A model generated the notes under the pieces. That model saw only the letters and a program-made list of their open reading frames with translations. It did no database searches and was not told the origin of the DNA. Positions 18,395 through 26,556 of a stretch of DNA of 64,000 nt are shown here, in pieces. The position numbers and the translations under genes are program-made. This DNA comes from Asticcacaulis sp. SL142. Its GTDB lineage: Bacteria > Pseudomonadota > Alphaproteobacteria > Caulobacterales > Caulobacteraceae. The stretch spans positions 1,823,501 to 1,887,500 of the forward strand of contig NZ_CP113061.1 of NCBI RefSeq assembly GCF_026625745.1, in the 5' to 3' direction. Numbering within the stretch: the stretch's first letter is position 1; each line of letters starts with the position of its first letter.

Positions 18395-19492
18395 CTAAGC
18401 CTTAAAGCGCGCTAAGGCTTCGAGGAAGGCACGGTTTTCATTGTCCTTGCCGACCGTTACCCGCAAAGCCTTGGGCAAACCATAGTTCTTGACCCAGCGG
18501 ATGAGGATGCCCTCACGCATCAGGTGATCATTGGCATCGGATGCCATCTGCTCGCTGTCGAAATGGATCAGCAGGAAGTTTCCGGCCGAACGCTCCACCC
18601 GGTATCCCAGAGCGCGGATTTCCTGAATAAGGCGTGGCCGCCAGTTCAGCACCTGCTGGCGCGAGGCATCGATATGGGCCTGATCCGTTAAGGCCGCGGC
18701 GGCGGCATACTGGGCCGGCAGATTGATGTTGAACGGCATACGCATCCGCTCCATCGCTTCAATCATACCGATCGGTGCATAGCCAAAGCCAACCCGCAAA
18801 CCGGCCAGACCGTGAATCTTGGAAAAGGTCCGCGTCACCACAATATTGTCGTGGGCGCGCGCCAAACCAAACGACGTCTCCCAGGTCGGCTCATCGGCAA
18901 ATTCGGCATAGGCTTCATCGATCACCAGAATGACCGACGGATCAAGCTCTGAGCGCAGGTAGGCGATCTCTTCAGGTGTATTCCAGGTGCCGGTCGGGTT
19001 GGCGGGGTTGGAGATGTAGACGATCTTGGTGTGATCATCGACCAGTTCAAGAAGGCGCGGAATTTCGACCCGCAACTCCGGCTCCGGTGCCAGACGTACC
19101 TCCGACTGGCAGGCCTGAGCGCTGATGCGATAGGCCAGAAAGCCGAACTCACCGGTGACGATATTGTCGCCCGGTTGCAGATAGGTCTGGTTGAGCATCC
19201 CAAACACTTCGTCCGAGCCATTGCCGAAAATCAGGCGCTCCGGCTCAAGGTCGTGATAACTTGATACAGCCCCGCGCAAAGGCGAGGCCAGCCCGTCGGG
19301 ATAGCGAAACAGCTTGGCGCGAGCCTCATCATAGGCGGCCAAAGCCTTGGCTGAACACCCCAGCGCATTCTCATTGGACGATAGCTTGATCGGTTCGGCA
19401 ACACCTTCGATCTTTGATTTTCCGCCGACATAGGCATGGATATCCATGATGCCGGGTTTCGGTTGCGGCAAACGGGTCAGGATATCGGTCAT
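18395..19492 (-). CDS. hisC: Histidinol-phosphate / aromatic aminotransferase
   Basis: A 365-residue PLP aminotransferase of fold type I. Landmarks are LSSNENALGCS near the N-terminus, FGNGSDEVF, SNPANPTGTW, DEAYAEF and the PLP lysine in TFSKIHGLAGLRVGF (about residue 224). HisC makes histidinol phosphate; in alphaproteobacteria a HisC copy beside chorismate mutase commonly serves phenylalanine and tyrosine synthesis as well. Here it is 12 nt downstream of the chorismate mutase gene, which supports an aromatic role. ATG at 19492. Confidence 0.92.
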   Translation of the reverse strand: MTDILTRLPQPKPGIMDIHAYVGGKSKIEGVAEPIKLSSNENALGCSAKALAAYDEARAKLFRYPDGLASPLRGAVSSYHDLEPERLIFGNGSDEVFGMLNQTYLQPGDNIVTGEFGFLAYRISAQACQSEVRLAPEPELRVEIPRLLELVDDHTKIVYISNPANPTGTWNTPEEIAYLRSELDPSVILVIDEAYAEFADEPTWETSFGLARAHDNIVVTRTFSKIHGLAGLRVGFGYAPIGMIEAMERMRMPFNINLPAQYAAAAALTDQAHIDASRQQVLNWRPRLIQEIRALGYRVERSAGNFLLIHFDSEQMASDANDHLMREGILIRWVKNYGLPKALRVTVGKDNENRAFLEALARFKA

Positions 19493-19504
19493 GAGCTTAA
19501 ACTT

Positions 19505-20374
19505 TCAATAGATCCGGGCGGCCGCGCCAATCACACCGGACAAGCTGCCAAAACCGCTCAGGCGGTCGTCATCTTCCTGCACATAGCCGGTAAGCGACCA
19601 TAGTTTCAAGCCCGATGCCTGACAAATCGGATCGGCGATCAGACCCCGCTGGGACAGGATATCACTTAGCTTATGATCCGGCCCGGCATAATCGGTTACC
19701 CAAAAGGTCACATCATTGCCGGTCGGTTCAGGCAGCAAAGATGCCACCGCCAGCGCCCGCGGTCGACCGCTCGCCTCTTCCGGCAGGGCGGCCATAACGC
19801 GGACATGGGGTTCCGCCAGCAACCGCGCCCACCACGCCCCGCCCTTAGGGTCAAGACTGATGACCCCGACATGGCGCGGATCACGCGCCGCCGTTATGGC
19901 TGAAACCGGATCGGCAGCCTGCTGGATAGCCGGAGCCGCTCCAAAGCGCTGACGGGCCCATAACGTCACCTCAGCCTTATCGCCCGCCCATAAATTAAGG
20001 TGCAGACCCCCGCGATCTGCACCCTGAATACGCAAGGATTCGGAGATCAGTTCACGCCATATGCGGATAATGACGGCATCGGAGACTTTACGGCCCGGTG
20101 ACGCCAACAACTTACGGATCAGCAGCGCTTCACGGTCAGGACGCAACAGGGAGACATGCGCTGCGGGAACCCGTTCGCGGTGCACCGTTTCAAGCGCCGC
20201 CTCATCATGGGTCTTGGGCATAGTCTTGGCATGGGCGATAGCCTGGGCGAGACTGGCGCGCGTATCGACAAGGCTCAACAGTTCCGCATCGATCTGATCT
20301 ATGCGCTGGCGCAAAGCGTCAAGGGACGGAGCGTCAACAGGTTGGTGATGGTGTGCTGTCAAAACAGTCGTCAC
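19505..20374 (-). CDS. Chorismate mutase domain protein
   Basis: A 289-residue protein with an AroQ-type chorismate mutase domain at about 15-110 (LDALRQRIDQIDAELLSLVDTRASLAQAIAHAK, then LLIRKLLA and IIRIWRELISESLRIQG). This converts chorismate to prephenate. The C-terminal 170 residues have a periplasmic-binding or dehydratase-like look (LHLNLWAGDKAEVTLWARQRFGAAPAIQ) but lack a clear prephenate dehydratase motif set. It forms an operon with hisC. No prephenate dehydrogenase (tyrA) follows, although that gene is often next in this cluster. Confidence 0.85.
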   Translation of the reverse strand: MTTVLTAHHHQPVDAPSLDALRQRIDQIDAELLSLVDTRASLAQAIAHAKTMPKTHDEAALETVHRERVPAAHVSLLRPDREALLIRKLLASPGRKVSDAVIIRIWRELISESLRIQGADRGGLHLNLWAGDKAEVTLWARQRFGAAPAIQQAADPVSAITAARDPRHVGVISLDPKGGAWWARLLAEPHVRVMAALPEEASGRPRALAVASLLPEPTGNDVTFWVTDYAGPDHKLSDILSQRGLIADPICQASGLKLWSLTGYVQEDDDRLSGFGSLSGVIGAAARIY

Positions 20375-20482
20375 TTTGCGTCATAAGGATGATCTTACAT
20401 AGCCATTTCACCGGCAGCCCGCAAGCGGGCTTTTGCGGCCGCCATCGCCTATCACATTGATGCAATTGAAACTTTTTAGCCT

Positions 20483-21550
20483 TTAGAAAACGGTCGGTGC
20501 GTCAGAGACCTTAAGCGGGCCGGTATAGGTGCCGCCGTCCCGGAATTCAAAATTCATGACCACCGGTTTATCGGCCACAATACGCACCCCAACCAGTGGC
20601 CGTGCCAGGGGCTCATACTTGGCATCAATCAGACCGGTTGACAGTAAAAATCCGAACGGATCGCCTGAGCCAGAAATCTCAAGCTTAAGCTGACCGTTCA
20701 GGCGGCGATTACTATCGACGCTCATCAGGTCACTTTCCAGAAACAGATTAAGTTCCTCGATCTTCAGCGACGATTTAAGGCCACTCAACGCCCCGCCGCC
20801 CTTTTGCCAGGTCTCAACGCTTTGGCCCCAATCGACGCCCTTAAACTGCGACAGGTGGTTGACGCTGGCCTCCCAGTGCAGGGTAAACGGCTTGGTTTGA
20901 CCGATCTTGCCGGCCAGACTTAACGGGTCGCCCTTGGCGCCGGTGAGGCGCACCAGAATATCGGCCATATCGGCGGTCTTGGCATTGGGCCGCAGATAGG
21001 CTTCGAACCGCTCGGCCCCGTTGAGCGCAAAGGGCCGCGCCGGATCGGAGGACACAAACACCGGATTAAGCCCCTCAATCGCCAAATCATAGATGGGCTT
21101 CGACAGACCCGATACGCTGGCGCGCAGAGCATCGCCGGTCACCGTCACCTGCCCCAGATCAAGGCCTTCATGCCGGCCGCGCAACAGGGTGAGACCTTTT
21201 TCGGCGACCATCACCCACTTATCGAGCGCATAGGCATTGGCTTCGGCCGCAATCACGGGTGCGGCAAAGCCCTTACCCGACGGGGCCACGACCTCAACCT
21301 TTTTAAATTCCATAAACATGCGGAAAGGGTAGCCGCGCACGCTGACAGGATCATACTGGACATGATAACCGGCGCGGATCAAAGCCTCACGATGAGCGGT
21401 CAGGTTGCTCTCGACCTGACGGGCCATATAGATCCAGTAGGCGCTCCAGAGGCCAAGGGCGATCAGCACGATCAGGAACGGCCAGGCCAGCCCCCATTTG
21501 GTCGGCGCTTTTTTGGGTGTCTCGGCGGCAGTCAATGTGTCGTCGGTCAC
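20483..21550 (-). CDS. DUF2125 domain-containing protein
   Basis: A 355-residue protein with a short cytoplasmic start, one transmembrane helix (about 18-43, WGLAWPFLIVLIALGLWSAY) and a long periplasmic part containing the DUF2125 signature RAGYHVQYDPVSVRGYPFRM. The family is restricted mainly to alphaproteobacteria and has no assigned function. It follows the DinG-like helicase on the same strand, separated only by repeat R3, and precedes the chorismate mutase gene by 108 nt. Start ATG at 21550. Confidence 0.88.
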   Translation of the reverse strand: MTDDTLTAAETPKKAPTKWGLAWPFLIVLIALGLWSAYWIYMARQVESNLTAHREALIRAGYHVQYDPVSVRGYPFRMFMEFKKVEVVAPSGKGFAAPVIAAEANAYALDKWVMVAEKGLTLLRGRHEGLDLGQVTVTGDALRASVSGLSKPIYDLAIEGLNPVFVSSDPARPFALNGAERFEAYLRPNAKTADMADILVRLTGAKGDPLSLAGKIGQTKPFTLHWEASVNHLSQFKGVDWGQSVETWQKGGGALSGLKSSLKIEELNLFLESDLMSVDSNRRLNGQLKLEISGSGDPFGFLLSTGLIDAKYEPLARPLVGVRIVADKPVVMNFEFRDGGTYTGPLKVSDAPTVF

Positions 21551-21571
21551 GGGCGCGTCCCTCTAAGTCAC

Positions 21572-21714
21572 AGAACCTCCCCTGTTGGAGGGGAGGATAC
21601 CCCGAAGGGGGTGGTGGGGTAACTGGCGCATCAGACAACCGGATCGTCCGATATTACCCCCTCTGTCTTTGAGGTTACTTCAAAGACAGCTCCCCCTGCA
21701 ACAGGGGGAGTTCT
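21572..21714 (+). repeat. Multi-hairpin intergenic repeat, copy R3
   Basis: Same orientation and order as R1: AACCTCCCC hairpin (about 21574-21596), a GGGGTAA/TTACCCC pair, the variable stem CTGTCTTTGA/TCAAAGACAG (21663-21672 with 21680-21689), and the closing CTCCCCC/GGGGGAG hairpin. The flanks CCCCTCT and AGCTCCCCC match R1 exactly while the variable stem does not. It reaches the stop codon of the helicase gene and fills most of the gap to the DUF2125 gene. Confidence 0.8.
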
Positions 21715-24668
21715 TAGGTCGGAAATAAAAACGCCTCAATCGCCGTAAGCGCCTCGGCCAGTGTGCAGCGTTGCAACACCACGCCGTCGGGCAGGCTCTC
21801 AAACAGACGCGTCGGGGCTGCGGAATCGAGCATGACGAACACGCCCTTATCGTCTTTGCGCCGGATCAGCCGCCCGAAGGCCTGCGCCAGTTTGGCTCGC
21901 ACCAATGCGTCGTCATAAAGTCGTCCCCCAAAATGCTCCCGCCGTGCCCGGTGCAGAGCATCCGGCCGCGGCCACGGCACCCGGTCAAAGGCGATCAGCC
22001 GCAAGGCACCACCCGGCACGTCAATACCGTCGCGCACCGCATCCGTACCCAGCAGGCAGGAATTGTGCTCTGAGCGGAACACGCTGACCAAGTCCGATAC
22101 ATCAAGCGGATCAACGTGTTGCGCGTACAGCGATATCCCGGCCTCGGCCAGCGGACGGTGCAGATGCTCATAGACGGCCTTGAGGCGACGAATGGCGGTA
22201 AACAGCCCCAGTCCCCCGCCGCGCGACGCCAGAAACAGCGCCCGCATGGCGGCCGTCAGCGCGCGGGCATCGTCGCGGGCGACATCGGTGACCACAAACA
22301 GCCGTGCCTGCTCGCCATAATCAAACGGCGAGGTAATGCGCACATCCTTGGCCCCCATGACCAGATGATTAGCGCCCGTCCGCTGCCGCGCCAAAGCGAA
22401 CCGATCCTCATGGGTTCCGTCACTTAAGGTCGCGGACGCCATCAGCACGCCATGCGCGGGTTTGAGCACATATTCCGCCAGCGGGATCGACGGGTCGACA
22501 TAGTGGCGGTTAAGGCTGACATCGACCACGCGCCCCCCCACCGCCTCAGCGGCAAACCAATCGACAAAGGCCGGTTGATTGGATGGCGGTTTCGTCTCAT
22601 CCTCATCATTGGCCATACGCTGCAACAAAGCCCGCCACGCCGGCAGCGTGATGCGCGCCCGCCGCTCCAGCCCGCGCAAGGCCCCGTCAAGCCTTATGCG
22701 TTCCTGCGGTTCCAGTTCGGTATTTTCAGCGTCAAGAACATCTTCAATCGCCCGCACCAGCGCCAGCAGCGGCGCTTCGATCCCGCGCAAAGCCACCGCC
22801 GCCGCCTTTGATGCCTCAGCCACTTCGGGCAGGCACGGATGAGCCTCACATTCACCGCCCGCCTCTGTGTCCGCGCGGTAGCGTGAGCGCGAGGTGGTGT
22901 CGGCCTGACGCACCTCAACCTGCTTCATGACCGTGGCCAGCAGGGCCTCAATCGGCCCCAGCGGCTCCATCATGTTGCCCGATTGGGTGCGCGTCGTCAG
23001 GCGCTGAGACCAGCCTTCCTGCGGCAGGACATGGGCGGCGCGGATCAGATCCTTGAGCGCATCCTGCGCCGTCTCACGCGTGGCCAGCAAATCACCTAAC
23101 CGCTGCTCCAGACCGCGTGAGCGCCTGCGGTGGCCTTCGTTGCCGCGTATCCAGCGCCGCAGTTCCGCCGCCTCGAACCCCGACAAAGCGGTCGAAAACG
23201 CCGAATCCGCCGCCTCAAAGACATGGTGGCCTTCGTCGAAGATCAGGCGCGACAGCACCGGCACTTCGGACGGTTCTTCGCTGCGGTCATCGGTCGCTTT
23301 TAAATTCGCCTTTTGGGCGGCGTGCAACTCGTAAGCCGCCTGCGCCATAACCAGCGCATGGTTGGCGATGACGATCTGGGCCGATTTCGCCTTACGAATA
23401 CTCTTTTCGACAAAGCACACCCGGTAGTGGGCGCAGGCCGAATGGATGCACTCCCCGCGCCGGTCAACCAGAGCCGCCGGATTAAGCGACTGAAACAGGT
23501 GCGCCCCCGACCCCACCGGCAATAATGACGGCAACCAGGTCGGGAAATCCCCGCCCATGATATCGCCGTCACGGCTATAGACGACCCAGCGCGCCATCAG
23601 GCCCGCAATGATCGCTTCCCCCGGCGTTTGCGTGACCGCGGTTAGCCGTTCCTGATAATTCAGCAGGCACAGATAATTTTCCCGGCCCTTGCGCACCGCC
23701 ACCTTCATCTGGCGCTCAGCATCGGTATCAAACAGGGCACGGGTATCATTGAAAATCTGTTTTTGCAGGGCGCGGGTATAGGTCGATACCCACACCTTGC
23801 CCTGCGCCTTTTGCGCCCAGGCTTGGGCCGGGGCCAAATACCCCAGCGTCTTACCCACGCCGGTGCCCGCTTCGGCCAGCACCATGTGCGGTTGATCCAT
23901 CACCCATTTCGGCTGAAAGATCGTCCGCGCCGACTGGGCAAAGGCCAGTTGTTCAGGGCGGCGTTCATCAAGACCGGCCCGAACCAGATGGCGCGACAAG
24001 GCGTCAGCGATTTCGTCCTCAGTCACCGATACCGATTTGGGCGGCACGTCCGGGGCCTGATCCTCCCATTCGTCGAGCAGCGACCAGACCTCAAGGGCTG
24101 GCGGGATTACAAAATCGGCCGGCAGCGGATTGCGCGCCAGCGCCGCCTCAACCGCGCCCGCCCACACCCAGCCGTTTTTGGCCATGAAATTGAGGCTGGC
24201 CCGCGCCATCAACCGGAAGGGCACCGATGCGGCGGCCAGTTCAGACAACAGATCTTCGGCCACCCGAAACAGAACCCACGCGCCCTCTTCCGGCCCGTCC
24301 GGCTCGCCGTAGCCCATAATCTGCGCCAGACCTGCGACTGACGGGGCGCAAAACTGCGCCGGACGCACAAAGGCGAACAGTTCCAGCACATCGAAATGCT
24401 GCACTTCGCGGTGGCCGCGGCCTGCAAACAGGCGCTGACGGATAAACGGCGCATTGGCGACCAGCACGGCTTCGCGGCCCCACAGTTCGCGCAAATGCAC
24501 GATCTCGATCCGGCGGGTCTGATGGCCATTGCTCAGGCCCGCTTTGGACGGCAGGAAGGCCAGAGACTGCCCCGGCAAGACTTCGCGGAAACTCAAAGGC
24601 AGCGCATCCGGCAGGACGGCGGGCTTGGTCTCATCAGTTATCGGGGGTTGGGGATCATCGCGAGTCAC
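21714..24668 (-). CDS. ATP-dependent DNA helicase, DinG/XPD-like
   Basis: A 984-residue superfamily 2 helicase. Walker A is EAGTGVGKTLGYL (about 266-278) and the DEAH-type box is DEGH (about 473). Four cysteines (one near 332 in YLCLLN, three in CIHSACAHYRVC near 406-417) are positioned to bind the 4Fe-4S cluster of XPD/DinG enzymes. The first 200 residues look like a degraded DnaQ-type exonuclease domain with no catalytic acids left. The C-terminal helicase lobe ends in DGIDVPGGALRLIAFDRVPWPRPDAL. Such enzymes unwind 5'-3' and resolve R-loops or damaged forks. Repeat R3 touches its stop codon. Confidence 0.9.
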   Translation of the reverse strand: MTRDDPQPPITDETKPAVLPDALPLSFREVLPGQSLAFLPSKAGLSNGHQTRRIEIVHLRELWGREAVLVANAPFIRQRLFAGRGHREVQHFDVLELFAFVRPAQFCAPSVAGLAQIMGYGEPDGPEEGAWVLFRVAEDLLSELAAASVPFRLMARASLNFMAKNGWVWAGAVEAALARNPLPADFVIPPALEVWSLLDEWEDQAPDVPPKSVSVTEDEIADALSRHLVRAGLDERRPEQLAFAQSARTIFQPKWVMDQPHMVLAEAGTGVGKTLGYLAPAQAWAQKAQGKVWVSTYTRALQKQIFNDTRALFDTDAERQMKVAVRKGRENYLCLLNYQERLTAVTQTPGEAIIAGLMARWVVYSRDGDIMGGDFPTWLPSLLPVGSGAHLFQSLNPAALVDRRGECIHSACAHYRVCFVEKSIRKAKSAQIVIANHALVMAQAAYELHAAQKANLKATDDRSEEPSEVPVLSRLIFDEGHHVFEAADSAFSTALSGFEAAELRRWIRGNEGHRRRSRGLEQRLGDLLATRETAQDALKDLIRAAHVLPQEGWSQRLTTRTQSGNMMEPLGPIEALLATVMKQVEVRQADTTSRSRYRADTEAGGECEAHPCLPEVAEASKAAAVALRGIEAPLLALVRAIEDVLDAENTELEPQERIRLDGALRGLERRARITLPAWRALLQRMANDEDETKPPSNQPAFVDWFAAEAVGGRVVDVSLNRHYVDPSIPLAEYVLKPAHGVLMASATLSDGTHEDRFALARQRTGANHLVMGAKDVRITSPFDYGEQARLFVVTDVARDDARALTAAMRALFLASRGGGLGLFTAIRRLKAVYEHLHRPLAEAGISLYAQHVDPLDVSDLVSVFRSEHNSCLLGTDAVRDGIDVPGGALRLIAFDRVPWPRPDALHRARREHFGGRLYDDALVRAKLAQAFGRLIRRKDDKGVFVMLDSAAPTRLFESLPDGVVLQRCTLAEALTAIEAFLFPT

Positions 24669-24723
24669 CCGAACAACTTAAACATCCACGCGCGCAAAAC
24701 CAATACACAAAACCCGCGCAGTT

Positions 24724-25527
24724 TTAACGCCGCTGAAAAATGCGTGACGCCCCAAGGCCCAGCCCGATGCAGATCAGGGCGCTGACAATGCCGTACATCC
24801 AAGGCCTGCGGTGGGCGGTGTCATAGATGAAGCGCTCAAATCCGACTTTTTCGACCCGCAGCAGTTTGGCGCTGTAGCTGACCGGCTCCCCATCGCGAAA
24901 CAGCCAGACCTCGGCCTTATAGGTGCCGATCGGGGCATCTGACGGCAGATCGATCTCAGCGCGAAACAGGTTGCGGTCGACAAAGCGCACCCCGAACGGA
25001 TTGTCGCTATAGAGGCTGGATTTCTGTTTCAGACGCGTCACCGCCTGCCGCCACTCCAGGTAATCGTCCTCAAGGCTGTTGACCACCACATCGCGCACGC
25101 CGTAGCGCGTCACGACCTTGGTGTCGCGCGGCGTATCCATGGCGATATAATCGACCCCCAGCCCCAGACGGCGGCGGTTGGAAAAGCCGGTAATCCGATC
25201 CAGCGGTTGAGATGAGGCAGCCATGTAAAAGCCCGGCGCGCCTTCGAATACCACCGGGCGGCTGTTGAGCCACAGGCCCGCCACCTGCACCTTGCGGATC
25301 AGGCGCATCGAGGCCTTGGGGCCGGAGACAACCACCACCACATCGGATGGCTGATCCCGGCTTTCGACGACCGCGCCATAGACCACAACCTTGGCCCCCT
25401 GAAACGAGGACGATACCTCGATGCGGTTCTGGGTCAGGTCGGTCGAGAGAATGTTCGAGGACGGTGCCGCTTCGGGCAGGGCCTGAACGATTGCCGGTGG
25501 TATGGCGGGGGGAAGGACGGCGACCAT
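24724..25527 (-). CDS. TIGR02186 family transmembrane protein
   Basis: A 267-residue exported protein: a hydrophobic N-terminal stretch, a beta-rich extracytoplasmic domain (TQNRIEVSSSFQGAKVVVYGAV, then DVVVVVSGP), and one C-terminal helix (about 243-262) ending RIFQRR. This is the alphaproteobacterial TIGR02186/Alph_Pro_TM family of unknown function. Its start overlaps the stop of the TauE-type gene by one base, and the two families co-occur so regularly that a shared function at the membrane is likely. Confidence 0.88.
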   Translation of the reverse strand: MVAVLPPAIPPAIVQALPEAAPSSNILSTDLTQNRIEVSSSFQGAKVVVYGAVVESRDQPSDVVVVVSGPKASMRLIRKVQVAGLWLNSRPVVFEGAPGFYMAASSQPLDRITGFSNRRRLGLGVDYIAMDTPRDTKVVTRYGVRDVVVNSLEDDYLEWRQAVTRLKQKSSLYSDNPFGVRFVDRNLFRAEIDLPSDAPIGTYKAEVWLFRDGEPVSYSAKLLRVEKVGFERFIYDTAHRRPWMYGIVSALICIGLGLGASRIFQRR

Positions 25528-26450
25528 TATTGCTGCCCCGTGGGTACGAGGACAAACGGATCCTGCGGCGGCACAAACAACGATAGTCCCATCTGCAATC
25601 CGGCCATCAGGATAATCACCGCCATGATCGCGCGCAGTTCATCGGCGCGAAAGCGGTTGGCCATGCGGATACCGGCCTGCCCGCCGACGACCCCGCCCGC
25701 CAGCAGGATCAGCGCCAGAATCATATCGACACTGTGGTTGCGCACGGCTTGAAGGATCATGGTCACCAAGGTCGTGATGATAATCTGAAACAGGCTGGTG
25801 CCGACCACGACCGACGCCTTCATACGCAGGACATAGATCATGGCGGGCACAATCAAAAAGCCGCCACCTACACCCATCATGGCTGACAATATCCCGACTA
25901 AGAGACCAACCCCCGCCGGAGGGATGAAGCTGATATAAAGTCCCGAACGCGGAAAGCGCATCTTGAACGGCAAGCCATATATCCACACCGGGCGCTTGAC
26001 CTTGGGCCGGGGGGGCGATTCGCCCTTACGGCGGCGCAGCATGGCCGACAGTGATTCATTCAGCATCATGCCGCCGATGGAGCCCAGCACCAAAAGATAG
26101 GCCACAGACACCACCAGATCGATCTGCCCCAACAATCGCAGAATACGGAAAATTTCAACGCCGATAATAGCACCGACCACGCCGCCTGCGGCCATGACCG
26201 CGCCCATGCGGTAATCGACGCTGTCGCTCTGGCTATAGCTCATGACCGAGGAGGTTGAGGTCGCCAGCACATGCCCGGCCTGTGAGGCCACGGCGACCGA
26301 GGGGGGAATCCCCAGAGACACCAGAACCGGCGCCATCAGAAATCCGCCGCCGACACCGAACAGGCCCGACACAAACCCCACCAGTACCCCAAGCCCGACC
26401 ATGATCAGGACATTGACCGACATTTCGGCAATGGGCAGGTAGATTTCCAC
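25527..26450 (-). CDS. TauE/SafE-family anion exporter
   Basis: An approximately 307-residue inner-membrane protein with eight or so helices in two repeats, each with the family glycine motif (GFVSGLFGVGGGFLMAP near the N-terminus and GILSAMMGVGGGFLIVPAM in the second half). Family members export sulfite, sulfoacetate or related organic anions. The start is uncertain: I place it at GTG 26450 (EIYLPIAEMSVN follows) because relatives begin there; GTG 26456 is 2 codons earlier, and the frame is open to 26498. The partner TIGR02186 gene follows immediately. Confidence 0.85.
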   Translation of the reverse strand: MEIYLPIAEMSVNVLIMVGLGVLVGFVSGLFGVGGGFLMAPVLVSLGIPPSVAVASQAGHVLATSTSSVMSYSQSDSVDYRMGAVMAAGGVVGAIIGVEIFRILRLLGQIDLVVSVAYLLVLGSIGGMMLNESLSAMLRRRKGESPPRPKVKRPVWIYGLPFKMRFPRSGLYISFIPPAGVGLLVGILSAMMGVGGGFLIVPAMIYVLRMKASVVVGTSLFQIIITTLVTMILQAVRNHSVDMILALILLAGGVVGGQAGIRMANRFRADELRAIMAVIILMAGLQMGLSLFVPPQDPFVLVPTGQQ

Positions 26451-26556
26451 GTTCACAGGCTCAGGTTTAAAGGCACTAATCGACCGCGATGCCCACACAG
26501 ATGCAGGCCGTTAACCAAGCTTAGCGCGATTAACTGAACAGAGTCTGAACAGACGC

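Noticed and set aside
20416-20435. AGCCCGC-AA-GCGGGCT hairpin as a terminator after the DUF2125 gene
   Set aside because: The T-run is on the plus strand, where no gene reads toward it; the minus-strand gene would see no T-run.
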